A stretch of DNA of 64,000 nt, from the NCBI GenBank assembly GCA_029560585.1, contig JAKQKQ010000270.1:108897-172896 (forward strand). The letters are read 5' to 3'. The notes beneath the pieces were generated by a model, which did not search any database, was not told the origin of the DNA, and saw only the letters and a program-made list of their open reading frames with translations. A program made the translations under genes and the position numbers. Positions 38,611 to 47,482 of the stretch are shown piece by piece; the stretch's first letter is position 1; every line of letters starts with the position of its first letter. Origin of the DNA: Verrucomicrobiota bacterium (GTDB lineage: Bacteria; Verrucomicrobiota; Verrucomicrobiia; JADLBR01).

Positions 38611-39261
38611 GTGCCACGCCCCCTGTCAAAATACCGGGTGGTCATACTCGAAGACCACATGATGCTGCGCGAGTTGCTCCGCATGATCCTCGATCGCGAG
38701 CGCGACATCCAGATTGTCGCCGAGTGCAGCCGGGGCGATGAGGCGGTGGCCGCGTGTCGCGAGCATGCCCCCGATCTCCTGATACTGGACCTGATGTTGC
38801 CCGACATGCCGGGCCTCGACGTGCTCCGTGCGGTGCGCACCGGGACGCGCGACTGCCGGGCCCTCATCGTGTCGGGTCAGGCCACGGCCGAACTCGTGGC
38901 GGATTCCCTGAGGATGGGCGCCCACGGCTTCGTCGAAAAGGGCGCATCGATCGACACACTCCAGAAGGCCATCCGCGCCGTGCTCGGGGGCACCTCGTTC
39001 TTCAGCCCCGCGATACAGGCGATACTCAAGCGCACGGCCTCGGCGCCCCCCCCGTCGGTGGCCAACCTCACGGAACGCGAGCTCGACGTCCTGCGACTCG
39101 TGGCCGCGGGCCTGCTGAACAAGGAGATCGCGGACCGGCTGGGCGTGAGCATCAAGACGGTGGACAACCACCGCACGAACCTCATGCGCAAACTCAATGT
39201 TCACGACGCCGTCGGCGTAACCCTTTACGCGATCAAGGCTGGCCTCGTCTCGCCGTCCTGA
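38611..39261 (+). CDS. NarL/FixJ-family response regulator
   Basis: A 216-residue DNA-binding regulator. The receiver domain (about 8-125) has the acidic ILEDH, phospho-acceptor Asp60 (LILDLMLPD) and Lys in VEKGAS. The LuxR-type helix-turn-helix (about 150-212) has LTERELDVLRLVAAGLLNKE and VSIKTVDNHRTNLMRKL. The start is GTG. It lies 27 bp from the divergent LOV kinase gene, so it is the likely end of that phosphorelay; its own target genes are unknown. It is convergent with the sigma-70 gene, 13 bp apart. Confidence 0.93.
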   Translation: MPRPLSKYRVVILEDHMMLRELLRMILDRERDIQIVAECSRGDEAVAACREHAPDLLILDLMLPDMPGLDVLRAVRTGTRDCRALIVSGQATAELVADSLRMGAHGFVEKGASIDTLQKAIRAVLGGTSFFSPAIQAILKRTASAPPPSVANLTERELDVLRLVAAGLLNKEIADRLGVSIKTVDNHRTNLMRKLNVHDAVGVTLYAIKAGLVSPS

Positions 39262-39274
39262 CGCCGACGCGCGC

Positions 39275-40249
39275 TCAAACCTCGCCCGTGGCGCTCTCCA
39301 GAGCCAGTTTCAGATTCCGCAGTCCGACATTCTGGAGCTGGCGGATGCGCTCTCGGGTCACATTGAATTTCTCACCGACTTCCTCAAGCGTGCGGCGCGA
39401 CTGTCCATCCAGGCCGAAGCGCATGACGAGGATCAGCCGCTCTCGCTCGTCGAGACCCTCGAGGTAGCGAAGCGCCTTCGTGGCGAGTTCCTCGCGCTCG
39501 AAGAGGTCCGCGGAGGTCCTCGTGCGATCATCGCCCACGAGATCCCCCAGCTCGGCGCCGTCGTCGCCCTGCAGCTTGGTGTTGAGGGACGTGGCCCTGT
39601 TGCCCGCGAGCCTCATGCGAACGATCTTCGCCTGGGGGACGCTCAGCTCCTCCGCCAGCTCTTCGTCGGTGGGCTCGCGGCCGAACTCCTCTTGGAGCTG
39701 GGACTCCACGCGGCGCATCCGCGAGATCTTGTCATTCATGTGCACCGGGATTCGGATCGTGCGGCCCTGGTTGGACAGGGCGCGTTTCACGGCCTGCTTG
39801 ATCCACCATGCGGCGTAGGTGCTGAGTTTGGCCCCTTTGTTGGGATTGAAGCGCTCGACGGCCTTGACCAGGCCGATGTTGCCTTCGGATATCAGGTCGA
39901 GCAGGGGCAGACCCATGTTCGCGTAATCCTGGGCGATCTTCACGACGAGGCGCAGGTTGCCCTTGATCAGGCGCTCCCTGGCTTGCTTGCCTTCATCGAT
40001 CTGGGACTTGAGCTTCGCGCGCTGTTGCGGCGTCATGGTGGGCGGCTTGGCGGCGCCCTTTCCGCGCCGACGGGACTTGTGGAGCTTCTCCTCCGCCTTC
40101 AGTCCGCGCTGGAGCCGGTTGGCCAGTTCGACCTCCTCCTGGGGCGTCAGGAGGGAAGCCTCGCCGATCTCCCGGAAGTAAAGTCGGGTTGGGCTCTCGG
40201 CGCCGCGGAAATCCGCGGGCACGCTGCTGTAGTCACTCTCTATTTTCAT
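39275..40249 (-). CDS. Sigma-70 family RNA polymerase sigma factor (RpoD/SigA-like, group 1 or 2)
   Basis: A protein of about 324 residues with regions 1.2 to 4.2 and no region 1.1. Region 1.2 begins SPTRLYFREIGEASLLTPQEE. Region 2 includes NLRLVVKIAQDYANMGLPLLDLISEGNIGLVKAVERFN and KLSTYAAWWIKQAVKRAL. Region 3 has GREPTDEELAEEL, and region 4.2 has TLEEVGEKFNVTRERIRQLQ. A charged insertion (KSRRRGKGAAKPPTMTPQQR, near residue 60) is unusual. I use the ATG at 40249 rather than 40270; neither has a clear Shine-Dalgarno site. Whether it is the housekeeping factor or an alternative one cannot be settled here. Confidence 0.9.
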   Translation of the reverse strand: MKIESDYSSVPADFRGAESPTRLYFREIGEASLLTPQEEVELANRLQRGLKAEEKLHKSRRRGKGAAKPPTMTPQQRAKLKSQIDEGKQARERLIKGNLRLVVKIAQDYANMGLPLLDLISEGNIGLVKAVERFNPNKGAKLSTYAAWWIKQAVKRALSNQGRTIRIPVHMNDKISRMRRVESQLQEEFGREPTDEELAEELSVPQAKIVRMRLAGNRATSLNTKLQGDDGAELGDLVGDDRTRTSADLFEREELATKALRYLEGLDERERLILVMRFGLDGQSRRTLEEVGEKFNVTRERIRQLQNVGLRNLKLALESATGEV

Positions 40250-40476
40250 ACTGAACCACGTTGCTTTCATCGCTGTTCTAACTCAATAGGGTGTCAACCC
40301 TAACCCCCGTAAGGTGTCCACCTCATGGATATCGCTGTCACCACCCCCGAGGAGGATCCCCCTTTTCATCCTTATGACGCGCCGGGGCGCCCCACGGTTC
40401 AAACAATCCGCGCCCCCATATCTCCGCTGTTGCGCCCATTGCCACACCCGATAGGCTTTGCCTCCACTGGAACACC

Positions 40477-42186
40477 ATGAGCGAGGAACCCAGACAGGGC
40501 CCAACGGATTTCATCAGGGATGCCATCGAGGCGGACAACGCATCGGGGCGCTTCGGCGGCCGGGTGCACACGAGATTCCCCCCGGAGCCAAACGGGCACC
40601 TGCACATCGGCCACGCAAAGGCCATCTGCATCACCTATGGCGTCGCCGAGGAGCACGGCGGGAAATACAACCTCCGGATGGACGACACCAACCCGGCCAA
40701 AGAGAAGGACGAGTACGTGGACGCGATTCAGGAGGATGTCCGCTGGCTCGGCTTCGACTGGGGCGACCGGCTCTTCTACGCCTCAGACTACTTCGGGAAG
40801 CTGTGCGACTGGGCCATCGAGCTCATAAAGAAAGGCAAGGCCTACGTCTGCGATCTCGCCGAGGACGAGATCAGCGCGTACCGCGGCACGCAGGTGTTCG
40901 CTGCCGACGGCCGTCGCGAGACGCCACCGGGCAAGGACAGCCCCGGCCGCAACCGGACGGCCGCGGAGAACCTCGACCTGTTCGAGCGCATGCGCCGGGG
41001 CGAATTCCCCGACGGCTCGCGCACCCTCCGCGCCAAGATCGACATGGCGCACCCTAACCTGAACATGCGGGATCCCGTCATGTACCGCATCCTCAGGGCC
41101 GACCATTACCGCCAGGGCGCGAAATGGTGCATCTACCCGACCTACGATTGGGCCCACGGACAATCCGATTCGATCGAGGGCATCACGCACTCCATCTGCG
41201 ACATCAGCTTCGAGAACCACCGGCCCCTCTACGACTGGTTCCTCGACGCGCTGGGCGTCCACCACCCCCGCCAGATCGAGTTCGGCCGACTCAACCTCAC
41301 CCACACCGTCCTCAGCAAGCGCTACCTCCGCGAACTGGTGGAGGGCGGCATCGTGTCCGGATGGGACGACCCGCGCCTCCCCACCCTCCGCGGGCTGCGG
41401 CGTCGCGGATTCACCCCGGAGGCCATAAGGGAGTTCTGCAGGCGCATCGGCGTCACCAAGAGCGACACCACGGTGGACATCCAGCTGCTCGAGCACTGCG
41501 TGCGCGATCACCTCAACAAGGTCGCGCCTCGCGCCATGGCCGTCCTGAATCCCCTCCGGGTCACCATCACCAACTACCCCGAGGATGCCTGCGAGGAGAT
41601 CGACGCCATCAACAACCCCGAGGACCCCTCCGCGGGCACGCGCAAGCTCCCCTTCTGCCGCGAGCTGTTCATCGAGCGGGACGATTTCATGGAGGATCCC
41701 CCGAAACAGTTCCACCGGTTGGCCCCGGGCAGGGAGGTCCGGCTCCGCTGCGCCTATTTCATCACGTGCCAGGAGGCCATTCGCGACGCGGGCGGCACGA
41801 TCGTCGAACTCCTCTGCACCTACGACCCCGCGACGCGGGGCGGCGACGCCCCCGACGGCCGCAAGGTCAAGGGCACCATCCACTGGGTCTCCGCCCGCCA
41901 TGCCGCCCGCGCCGACGTCCGACTCTATGAACATCTGTTTCTGTCGGATGATCCCATGGCGGCCGATGGCGACTGGAAGGCCGACATCAATCCCAACTCG
42001 CTCCGCGTGATTCCCGAATGCCGCATCGAACCGGGTCTCGACGCCGCGCCCGCTGGCCATCGCTGCCAGTTCGAGCGGATCGGCTACTTCTGCAAGGATC
42101 CAGACAGCCGACCCGGCCATCCCGTCTTCAACCGCACCGTCCCCCTCAAAGACTCCTGGAAAAAGGTCCAGGCCAAGGGCGGCTGA
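40477..42186 (+). CDS. glnS: Glutaminyl-tRNA synthetase
   Basis: Charges tRNA-Gln with glutamine. The 569 residues match bacterial GlnRS. The class I HIGH motif is in [16 protein letters not shown] (HIGH at 43-46), the KMSKS-type motif reads VLSKRYL, and the anticodon-binding beta-barrel domains fill the C-terminal 230 residues, ending [11 protein letters not shown]. Its presence implies direct Gln-tRNA charging and not only the amidotransferase route. It is followed by an inverted repeat that could end transcription before the convergent oxidoreductase gene. Confidence 0.97.
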   Translation: MSEEPRQGPTDFIRDAIEADNASGRFGGRVHTRFPPEPNGHLHIGHAKAICITYGVAEEHGGKYNLRMDDTNPAKEKDEYVDAIQEDVRWLGFDWGDRLFYASDYFGKLCDWAIELIKKGKAYVCDLAEDEISAYRGTQVFAADGRRETPPGKDSPGRNRTAAENLDLFERMRRGEFPDGSRTLRAKIDMAHPNLNMRDPVMYRILRADHYRQGAKWCIYPTYDWAHGQSDSIEGITHSICDISFENHRPLYDWFLDALGVHHPRQIEFGRLNLTHTVLSKRYLRELVEGGIVSGWDDPRLPTLRGLRRRGFTPEAIREFCRRIGVTKSDTTVDIQLLEHCVRDHLNKVAPRAMAVLNPLRVTITNYPEDACEEIDAINNPEDPSAGTRKLPFCRELFIERDDFMEDPPKQFHRLAPGREVRLRCAYFITCQEAIRDAGGTIVELLCTYDPATRGGDAPDGRKVKGTIHWVSARHAARADVRLYEHLFLSDDPMAADGDWKADINPNSLRVIPECRIEPGLDAAPAGHRCQFERIGYFCKDPDSRPGHPVFNRTVPLKDSWKKVQAKGG

Positions 42187-42194
42187 CGTTTGCC

Positions 42195-42237
42195 AAGAGC
42201 GTTGGACGCCGGGTGCCGGCCCTTGGGCGTTGCTCTT
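42195..42237. terminator. Candidate bidirectional terminator between glnS and the convergent oxidoreductase gene
   Basis: AAGAGC (42195-42200) pairs with GCTCTT (42232-42237) around an inner GCCGGGTGCCGGC stem, so both converging transcripts would form a hairpin. The right arm includes the end of the oxidoreductase stop codon. Confidence 0.4.
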
Positions 42238-43606
42238 ACCCCAGCCCCTTGGAGCCCCACCCGTCCCGGTATTTCCGCCTCAGGAATCTCTCCGCCTCGC
42301 GGCAATTCGGGATGCCCATCCCTTTCGGGTCCCATTCCAGTGACCGGCCGGGCATTCGGACCGCCACGGTCCCGAGCACCACGGCCTCGCTCATGGGGCC
42401 GGTAACGGCAAAATCCGATTCTGTTTTCACTCGCCCGAAACACCCGTCCACGAAGTAGTGATAGTGGTTTCGGGGTTCAACCTTGGGCTGCTCCACCGAC
42501 GAGAATTTCTCCCGCGGCAAGAGCAGCGGCCCAGACTGATGAGGGAGCAGCAGGGCCCCCTCGGTCCCGACGAACATCGCGGCCTCGCCGGGATACGTCG
42601 TGCCCGGGTACGGATACATGGCCTGGATCTCCTTTGGCGGGAAAAATAGGCCGTCAAACCACTCGACCTTGAAGTCGCCGTCGGTCCGAGCGTTCCCGGA
42701 AAACTCCCAGGTTATGTGGTTGCTCTGCGGCCACGTCTCCGCCAGGCGAGCCGGATCGTTCTTCCAGCTCTCTTGCACCTCCGCCACCACCGACTTCGGC
42801 GGCCCCGGCGCATACGCCATCCAAAACGCGCTGAAGATATGGCAGCCAATATCCCCCGACCAACCCGTCCCAAAATCCTGCCACGAGCGCCAGAGCATCG
42901 GGTGGTAGATCTTGGGCGCGTACTCCCGGCGGGGCGCCGTTCCCAGCCACAGGTCCCAATTCAGATTCGGCGGCGGCGCCTCGCCCTTCTCCGGCCGAGG
43001 GCCCACCAGCCGGTAGCGCTCGATCGCGCCCGGCCGATTCGCCGACATGTACACGTGTTTCAGCTTTCCGATCACGCCGTTGCGCAGGTGGGCGACCGCC
43101 ATCCGATCCCCTATCCCCGAGGCGTGCTGTGTCCCCAACTGGGTGACCACCCCCGCCCTCGCCGCCGCCGACGTCAGCGCACGCACCTCCGCGACATCGT
43201 GGCACATCGGCTTCTGAAGGTACACGTGCTTCCCCGCGCGGATCGCCGCCATCGCTATCGGCGCATGCATGTGGTCGGGAACGGCGATGTGCACCGCGTC
43301 GATCCGGTCCCCCTCCTTCGAGAGCATCTCCCTCCAATCGGCGTACTTCCTGACCGCCGGCAGATCCTTCGCCCTCGCCTCAAGAATGGTCGAATCCACG
43401 TCGCACAGCACCGCGACATCCACGTCGGCATGCTCCCGAAAGTTCTGCAGATCGTGCTTCCCGATCCCCCCGATGCCCACGCACGCCAACTGTAGCTTGC
43501 CCCGCGGTCGCCTCGGCCGACCCGCGCACCCGCCCAACAGGGCCGAGCCCACCACCCCGCCCAACCCGAACCCCACGGCACCCTCGATGAAACTTCGCCG
43601 ATCCAT
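42236..43606 (-). CDS. Tat-exported Gfo/Idh/MocA-family oxidoreductase
   Basis: A 456-residue NAD(P)-dependent sugar or polyol oxidoreductase. The N-terminus has a twin-arginine signal (MDRRSFIEGAVGFGLGGVVG) leading to a lipobox-like LLGGC, so it may be a lipoprotein on the periplasmic side. The Rossmann domain begins LACVGIGGIGKHDLQ, with the characteristic HVYLQKPMCHD motif (the EKP-type motif of the family). The C-terminal beta-sheet domain contains WSGDIGCHIF. Large families of such secreted dehydrogenases occur in Verrucomicrobiota and Planctomycetota. The substrate is unknown. Confidence 0.9.
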   Translation of the reverse strand: MDRRSFIEGAVGFGLGGVVGSALLGGCAGRPRRPRGKLQLACVGIGGIGKHDLQNFREHADVDVAVLCDVDSTILEARAKDLPAVRKYADWREMLSKEGDRIDAVHIAVPDHMHAPIAMAAIRAGKHVYLQKPMCHDVAEVRALTSAAARAGVVTQLGTQHASGIGDRMAVAHLRNGVIGKLKHVYMSANRPGAIERYRLVGPRPEKGEAPPPNLNWDLWLGTAPRREYAPKIYHPMLWRSWQDFGTGWSGDIGCHIFSAFWMAYAPGPPKSVVAEVQESWKNDPARLAETWPQSNHITWEFSGNARTDGDFKVEWFDGLFFPPKEIQAMYPYPGTTYPGEAAMFVGTEGALLLPHQSGPLLLPREKFSSVEQPKVEPRNHYHYFVDGCFGRVKTESDFAVTGPMSEAVVLGTVAVRMPGRSLEWDPKGMGIPNCREAERFLRRKYRDGWGSKGLG

Positions 43607-43684
43607 GATCCCAATCCTGCAAGTCCTATCGCCAAAACGTCAAGGTGCATCACCGATCCCCAGCTACCCCTGCCCCGAATGGCG

Positions 43685-43913
43685 CTAGCCCGGATATTTC
43701 ACAGCCTGCCAGCTGTGAAGTTCCGGGCTCTGGGAAAACCGCGCCATGAACGCCATTTATTGGGAAAGGCCAGGCAAGGACTGGGTTCTTTCGCTGTTGC
43801 AGAGTGTGTATCGCGGATCGATTGCCCCAGACCCTCCAAAATCGCGTTTTTCGGCGCGCGGTTTTCCTCTGAGCCTGCATATTTCACGCGGAAGCGTGAA
43901 ATATGCAGGCTAG
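43685..43913. repeat. ~230-bp dispersed repeat A with terminal hairpins, copy 2
   Basis: Close copy of 18353-18582 in the same orientation. The 17-bp perfect stem at its right end (43873-43910) has loop GGAA instead of GGCA, and the left hairpin has one changed base pair. The body differs at scattered positions that are not phased to a reading frame. Confidence 0.85.
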
Positions 43914-43924
43914 GTTAAGTTTGT

Positions 43925-44017
43925 CGCGACGGTGGCACGGCCATCTTGGCCGTGGGGCTGGCCATGGGCAGGATGCCCATGCCACGATCCCAAATGTCCC
44001 TTAACTCAGCGCCATTC
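43925..44017. repeat. Dispersed repeat B (GGCATGGGCATCCTGCCCATG type), copy 1
   Basis: TCGCGACGGTGGCACGGCCA through the hairpin CATGGGCA-GGA-TGCCCATG to TCCCTTAACTCAGCGCC. It is almost the same as 51408-51497. The ATGTCCCTTAACT tail is part of the repeat in both copies. Confidence 0.78.
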
Positions 44018-44027
44018 CCCCCTGACC

Positions 44028-44068
44028 CCGGATACCACTTCACAGCGCCAGGCTATGAAATATCCCGG
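44028..44068. repeat. Degenerate left end of repeat A
   Basis: CCGGATACCACTTCACAGC, then GCTATGAAATATCCCGG: a decayed version of the terminal hairpin of repeat A, 115 bp to the right of copy 2. Confidence 0.5.
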
Positions 44069-44383
44069 CACCCTGGGCCCAGGTCGCACCTGCAGGCGCG
44101 GTTCGCTGTGCCTGCCACTTCAAAAAATCGACCCGGACCGATTTTCATCGGCAAGCACCCTGTGAAAATCGTCCATTTCGATCATATCCATCTAATGCAC
44201 AACATGATGCGAATTGCAGTCAAAAACAGTTCTTCTTCGGTTGATTTTACGTTCTATCTGTCGGATATTGTCCCAGTACAAATTATTTATTAACTTGCGA
44301 TGGCCGTCTCGCGGTTCTCCCTGGGGAGGGTGTTTGAGGGACCGAGAGCGGGGCGCAAGAAACCCTATGGGAGGGAAGTTGGT

Positions 44384-45394
44384 ATGAAAACAAGACTACT
44401 CGCACCCATCGCCGCGGGATTTGTGCTCGCGGCGATGGCGCAAGCGCAAACAACGACGATTGACACGTTTGAGACAAAGCAGTTCGTCATCGCGGATCTG
44501 ACTCCTGGGGTGACCAACTCGTGCTGTGTGGTCGCCCCGGCGGCAATCGGGGGCGAGCGCGACCTGTGCGTCCGCCACGCTGGCGGTGCCGTCGCCACGC
44601 TGGTCGGAGACGTCGGGTACGTGTTTACAAACACGGCCTCGCTGTCGTGCGGCCTGGGCGTGGAGGCGTGCCTGCATCTGGTCTATGATGGCCTCGACAA
44701 CTCGCGTGATATCAACTGCACGGGCTTGAACGGCCTTGACGTCACCGAGGGCGGGACGCGCAACGCGTTCCAGCTATCCACGACATCCGACCTCGGCGCG
44801 AACGTCGCGATCACGGTGTACCAGGATGCCACGCACTATTCGGTGGCCATGGTGACCGTCGCCGCCGACCCGACGTTCACCTTCTCGGAGGTGACCTTCG
44901 GCTTCGCCGACTTCATGCCGGCCGGACCGGAGGGCGGGGCGGACTTCACCCGGGTTGGCGCACTGGTATTCGAGCTGTGCAATGGACCGGGGGGCGCCGA
45001 CATCTCGATGAAGAATCTCGTGACCACCTACGACCCGAGATTCGGCGATGGCTCGCCGGGCTATTGGCAGAACCACCCGGATGCATGGCCGGTGGACGAG
45101 TTGACACTGGGCGCGGTGACCTATTCGAAGGAGGAACTCCTGGCCCTGCTGGCGCAACCTGCCAACGGCGATGCCAGCGTCATCCTGGCCTACCAGCTCG
45201 TGGCAGCAAAACTCAACGTCGCCCGCGGCAGGAACCCGATCCCAGCCATCCAGGACGCCATCGCGGCCGCCGACAGCCTGCTCGCCAGTTTCCCGGGCAG
45301 CCTGCCTTTCGCGGTCGGCAAGAAGGACCCGCGCCGCGCAGCCATGGTCGCCATCGCGAGCCAGCTCGCGGCCTTTAACACCCCACCGTATTGA
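44384..45394 (+). CDS. Secreted protein with C-terminal GYWKNH-type domain (paralogue 1)
   Basis: A 336-residue secreted protein. Signal peptide 1-22 (LLAPIAAGFVLAAMAQAQ) is followed by a ~190-residue beta-rich domain shared with the next two secreted-protein genes (DTFETKQFVI, GGERDL, VGDVGYVF, YDGLDN, VYQDATHYSV). The C-terminal ~110-residue domain begins GYWQNHPDAWPVDELTLGAV (226-245) and runs into helices (QLVAAKLNVA, AIAAADSLLASFPG). GYWKNH-type domains are found at the C-termini of secreted proteins in several phyla, with no assigned function. The start at 44384 has GGGAGGG upstream; an upstream ATG at 44300 would add a non-signal leader. Several Cys in the N-terminal domain are absent from its paralogue. 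Confidence 0.82.
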   Translation: MKTRLLAPIAAGFVLAAMAQAQTTTIDTFETKQFVIADLTPGVTNSCCVVAPAAIGGERDLCVRHAGGAVATLVGDVGYVFTNTASLSCGLGVEACLHLVYDGLDNSRDINCTGLNGLDVTEGGTRNAFQLSTTSDLGANVAITVYQDATHYSVAMVTVAADPTFTFSEVTFGFADFMPAGPEGGADFTRVGALVFELCNGPGGADISMKNLVTTYDPRFGDGSPGYWQNHPDAWPVDELTLGAVTYSKEELLALLAQPANGDASVILAYQLVAAKLNVARGRNPIPAIQDAIAAADSLLASFPGSLPFAVGKKDPRRAAMVAIASQLAAFNTPPY

Positions 45395-45547
45395 AAGGAG
45401 ACCCGAAGCTTCAAACGGTAGGCATTGTCGGGCGCGCGGGACAAACTCCCCAATGAGGGGCGTCTCGCCGCTCCAGGGGGGATGAGAAGGGGTTCCATGC
45501 CGTCGGCTGGCACCAGCTCGAAAATAGGGCGTAACGACCAAGTAGCG

Positions 45548-45625
45548 AAGGGCTTGCGCCCTTCGGCATGGGACATGGGCAAGATGCCCATGCCACGGTT
45601 CTGTGGCACGGGCGTCCCGCCCGTG
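45548..45625. repeat. Three adjacent perfect hairpins (repeat B relatives)
   Basis: GAAGGGC-TTGC-GCCCTTC (45548-45565), CATGGGCA-AGA-TGCCCATG (45575-45593) and CACGGGCG-TCC-CGCCCGTG (45607-45625). The middle one is the core of repeat B. Confidence 0.7.
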
Positions 45626-45762
45626 GCGCTGGCTGAGCGAACGCCGAAGCCGAAATGTTGGTAAAATCGCCTCTGGCGATCGGCTTTGCTACGGTTTTCC
45701 GCCCCGGTGGTCCGGCAGCCGCCGGATGGAATCTGACTCGAAAACTCAGACACCGAATCGCA

Positions 45763-45815
45763 GGAGCCTGCTCGCAGGCGATTCGATGCGCGAATCGCGC
45801 GCAAGCGCGCTCCCA
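45763..45815. repeat. Paired REP-like hairpins, copy 2
   Basis: GGAGCCTGCTCGCAGGCGATTCG followed by the inverted GCGAATCGCGCGCAAGCGCGCTCCCAC. The same two hairpin types in the same order as 18222-18295, with a shorter spacer. Confidence 0.7.
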
Positions 45816-46275
45816 CGTCTCATTGTCACCCCCGGCGGTGCCCAGCCGCGCGGGGCATGGAATCTCGCTCCAGCCCACGCCGCCATCGATCCGTGCGACC
45901 ACGATCGTGTTAAGGGCCCTCTCACAGGCATATCTCAAGACATATGTTCTTTAGCCACAAGTTCTTGCACACATGACGTGGCAGATCAAAGTCTGCCCAT
46001 TTTGATCGATGTCCCGGGGGAATGAGGGGCCGATATTAAGTTTTCAGGGCATGCATTCAAGGTGTTGCCTCACAATCAGTTAACAGAAATGAAAAAATGT
46101 TTGCTCCCGTTGACCTTTGCGCGTTCGACCCGACATTAGGAACATAAATGTCAGTAAAATTACAGCTAATAGAAGATCGGGTGCTCCGATGACCGGGGCA
46201 TGGCGCTCGCCGCACGGGTCATGTGCGGAAGCGCGAACACCCCGAGAGAACGCTCAAACGAAAGGGATAGACACA

Positions 46276-47313
46276 ATGAAGACAAAAATATGCGCAGCTG
46301 CCGCGCTCGGGTTTGCCCTCGCGGCCTCATCGCCAGGCCAAGGAACGCTAGACTCGTTCGACACCCAGCAGTTCGTCATCGTGCCGCTACTGCCCGGGGC
46401 AACCAATGCCAATTCGGTCGCCGCTCCGGAGGCACTCGGGGGCGAGCGGGATTTGCGCGTCCATCGCGTGGGCGGGTCTGTGGGGACCCTGATAGGTGAC
46501 GTGGGGTACGTGTTTCCGAATACGGTCTCCTTGTCCTGCGGGCTTGGGGTGATCGGAAGCATGCACCTTGTCTACGACGGCCCAGACAACTCGGACGCCG
46601 TCAACGCGACCGGTCTGGGCGGCATCGACCTGACTGAGGGCGGCACCTACAACGCCATCAGATTCGCCACGACCTCGGACCTCGGCGCGAAGGTCACCAT
46701 CACCGTGTACCAGGACGCCACTCACTACTCTGTGGCCTCCATCAATGTCGCCGCCGACCCCACGTTCACGTTCGTGGACACGGTCATCGGAATGTCCCAG
46801 TTCGTCCCCGCCGGTCCGGACGGCGGCGCCAGTTTCTCGAATGTGGGCGCGCTGGAATTTGAGATCGGCGACGGGCCCGAAGGCGCGGATATCTCGTTGA
46901 GGATCATAGGCCGCGTCCATGACCCGAAGTTCGATCCGCCTCCACCCCCCACCAGCTACGACTTCGCCCCCAAAACCCAAGGGTACTGGAAGAATCACGC
47001 GGCGGTTTGGCCGGTGGACAGCCTGACGCTCGGCGCGGTCGCCTACACCCAAGACGAGCTGCTGGCGATCCTCGGCCAACCCACCAAAGGCGACGCGAGC
47101 ATGATCCTCGCCCACCAGCTCATCGCCGCGAAACTCAATATCGCCAGCAACGCCGATCCCACGGACATCGCCGATGCGATCGCCGCAGCCGATAGCCTGT
47201 TGGCCAGCTTCCCGGGCATCCTGCCCTTCAAAGTGGCCAAGACCGATAGCCGCCGCCCGACGATGATCTCTGTGGCCGGAGAACTCGATGCCTTCAATAA
47301 CAGCGGTGAATAG
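46276..47313 (+). CDS. Secreted protein with C-terminal GYWKNH domain (paralogue 2)
   Basis: A 345-residue close relative of the preceding secreted protein. Signal peptide 1-22 (MKTKICAAAALGFALAASSP) is followed by the same N-terminal domain (DSFDTQQFVI, ALGGERDL, IGDVGYVFPNTVSLSCGLG, VYQDATHYSV), a Pro-rich linker (PPPPPTSYDFAP, about 221-232), and then TQGYWKNHAAVWPVDSLTLG (GYWKNH at 236-241) and the helical tail (QLIAAKLNIA, AIAAADSLLASFPG). The linker is missing in paralogue 1. The start at 46276 is preceded by AAAGGGATAG; the longer frame from 46117 has no signal peptide and is rejected. It most likely arose by tandem duplication. Confidence 0.83.
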   Translation: MKTKICAAAALGFALAASSPGQGTLDSFDTQQFVIVPLLPGATNANSVAAPEALGGERDLRVHRVGGSVGTLIGDVGYVFPNTVSLSCGLGVIGSMHLVYDGPDNSDAVNATGLGGIDLTEGGTYNAIRFATTSDLGAKVTITVYQDATHYSVASINVAADPTFTFVDTVIGMSQFVPAGPDGGASFSNVGALEFEIGDGPEGADISLRIIGRVHDPKFDPPPPPTSYDFAPKTQGYWKNHAAVWPVDSLTLGAVAYTQDELLAILGQPTKGDASMILAHQLIAAKLNIASNADPTDIADAIAAADSLLASFPGILPFKVAKTDSRRPTMISVAGELDAFNNSGE

Positions 47314-47421
47314 GGCCAACCGGGCGAATCCGACAGCGGCGAGGCGAGCAACAGGTGGCTCGCTCGCAGGGAAAGGGCCCGGAAGGGGATGCCCTTGCGT
47401 AAACGGGCATAAATTCTGTTG

Positions 47422-47450
47422 TTGACGGTCGCCCAAGTAGAAGGTAGAGT
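47422..47450 (+). promoter_or_regulatory. Candidate sigma-70 promoter of the PEP-CTERM paralogue
   Basis: TTGACG (47422-47427), a 17-bp spacer and TAGAGT (47445-47450), with a GAGGA ribosome-binding site (47476-47480) before the ATG at 47483. Confidence 0.45.
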
Positions 47451-47482
47451 AATTTCGCGTATCTGGTGCGAAGAAGAGGAGT

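Larger units (their letters stand above)
43607..44383. other. Repeat-rich intergenic region upstream of the first GYWKNH gene
   Basis: About 780 bp. From left to right it holds repeat A copy 2 (43685-43913), repeat B copy 1 (43925-44017), a degenerate repeat A end (44028-44068) and an AT-richer stretch (44150-44300), which probably contains the promoter of the secreted-protein gene. Small open frames across it lie within the repeats and are not considered genes. Confidence 0.7.
45395..46275. other. Long intergenic region with a hairpin cluster and an AT-rich promoter zone
   Basis: About 880 bp. Three perfect hairpins follow one another at 45548-45625 (GAAGGGC/GCCCTTC, CATGGGCA/TGCCCATG and CACGGGCG/CGCCCGTG), then a REP-like pair at 45763-45815. 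The right part (about 45920-46190) is AT-rich and probably holds the promoter for the next gene; TTGACC at 46110-46115 is a possible -35 box but its -10 partner is weak. No coding sequence is supported. Confidence 0.65.

Noticed and set aside
45395..46275. CRISPR array or tandem repeat array
   Set aside because: The hairpins are of different sequence and uneven spacing, with no constant repeat-spacer pattern.
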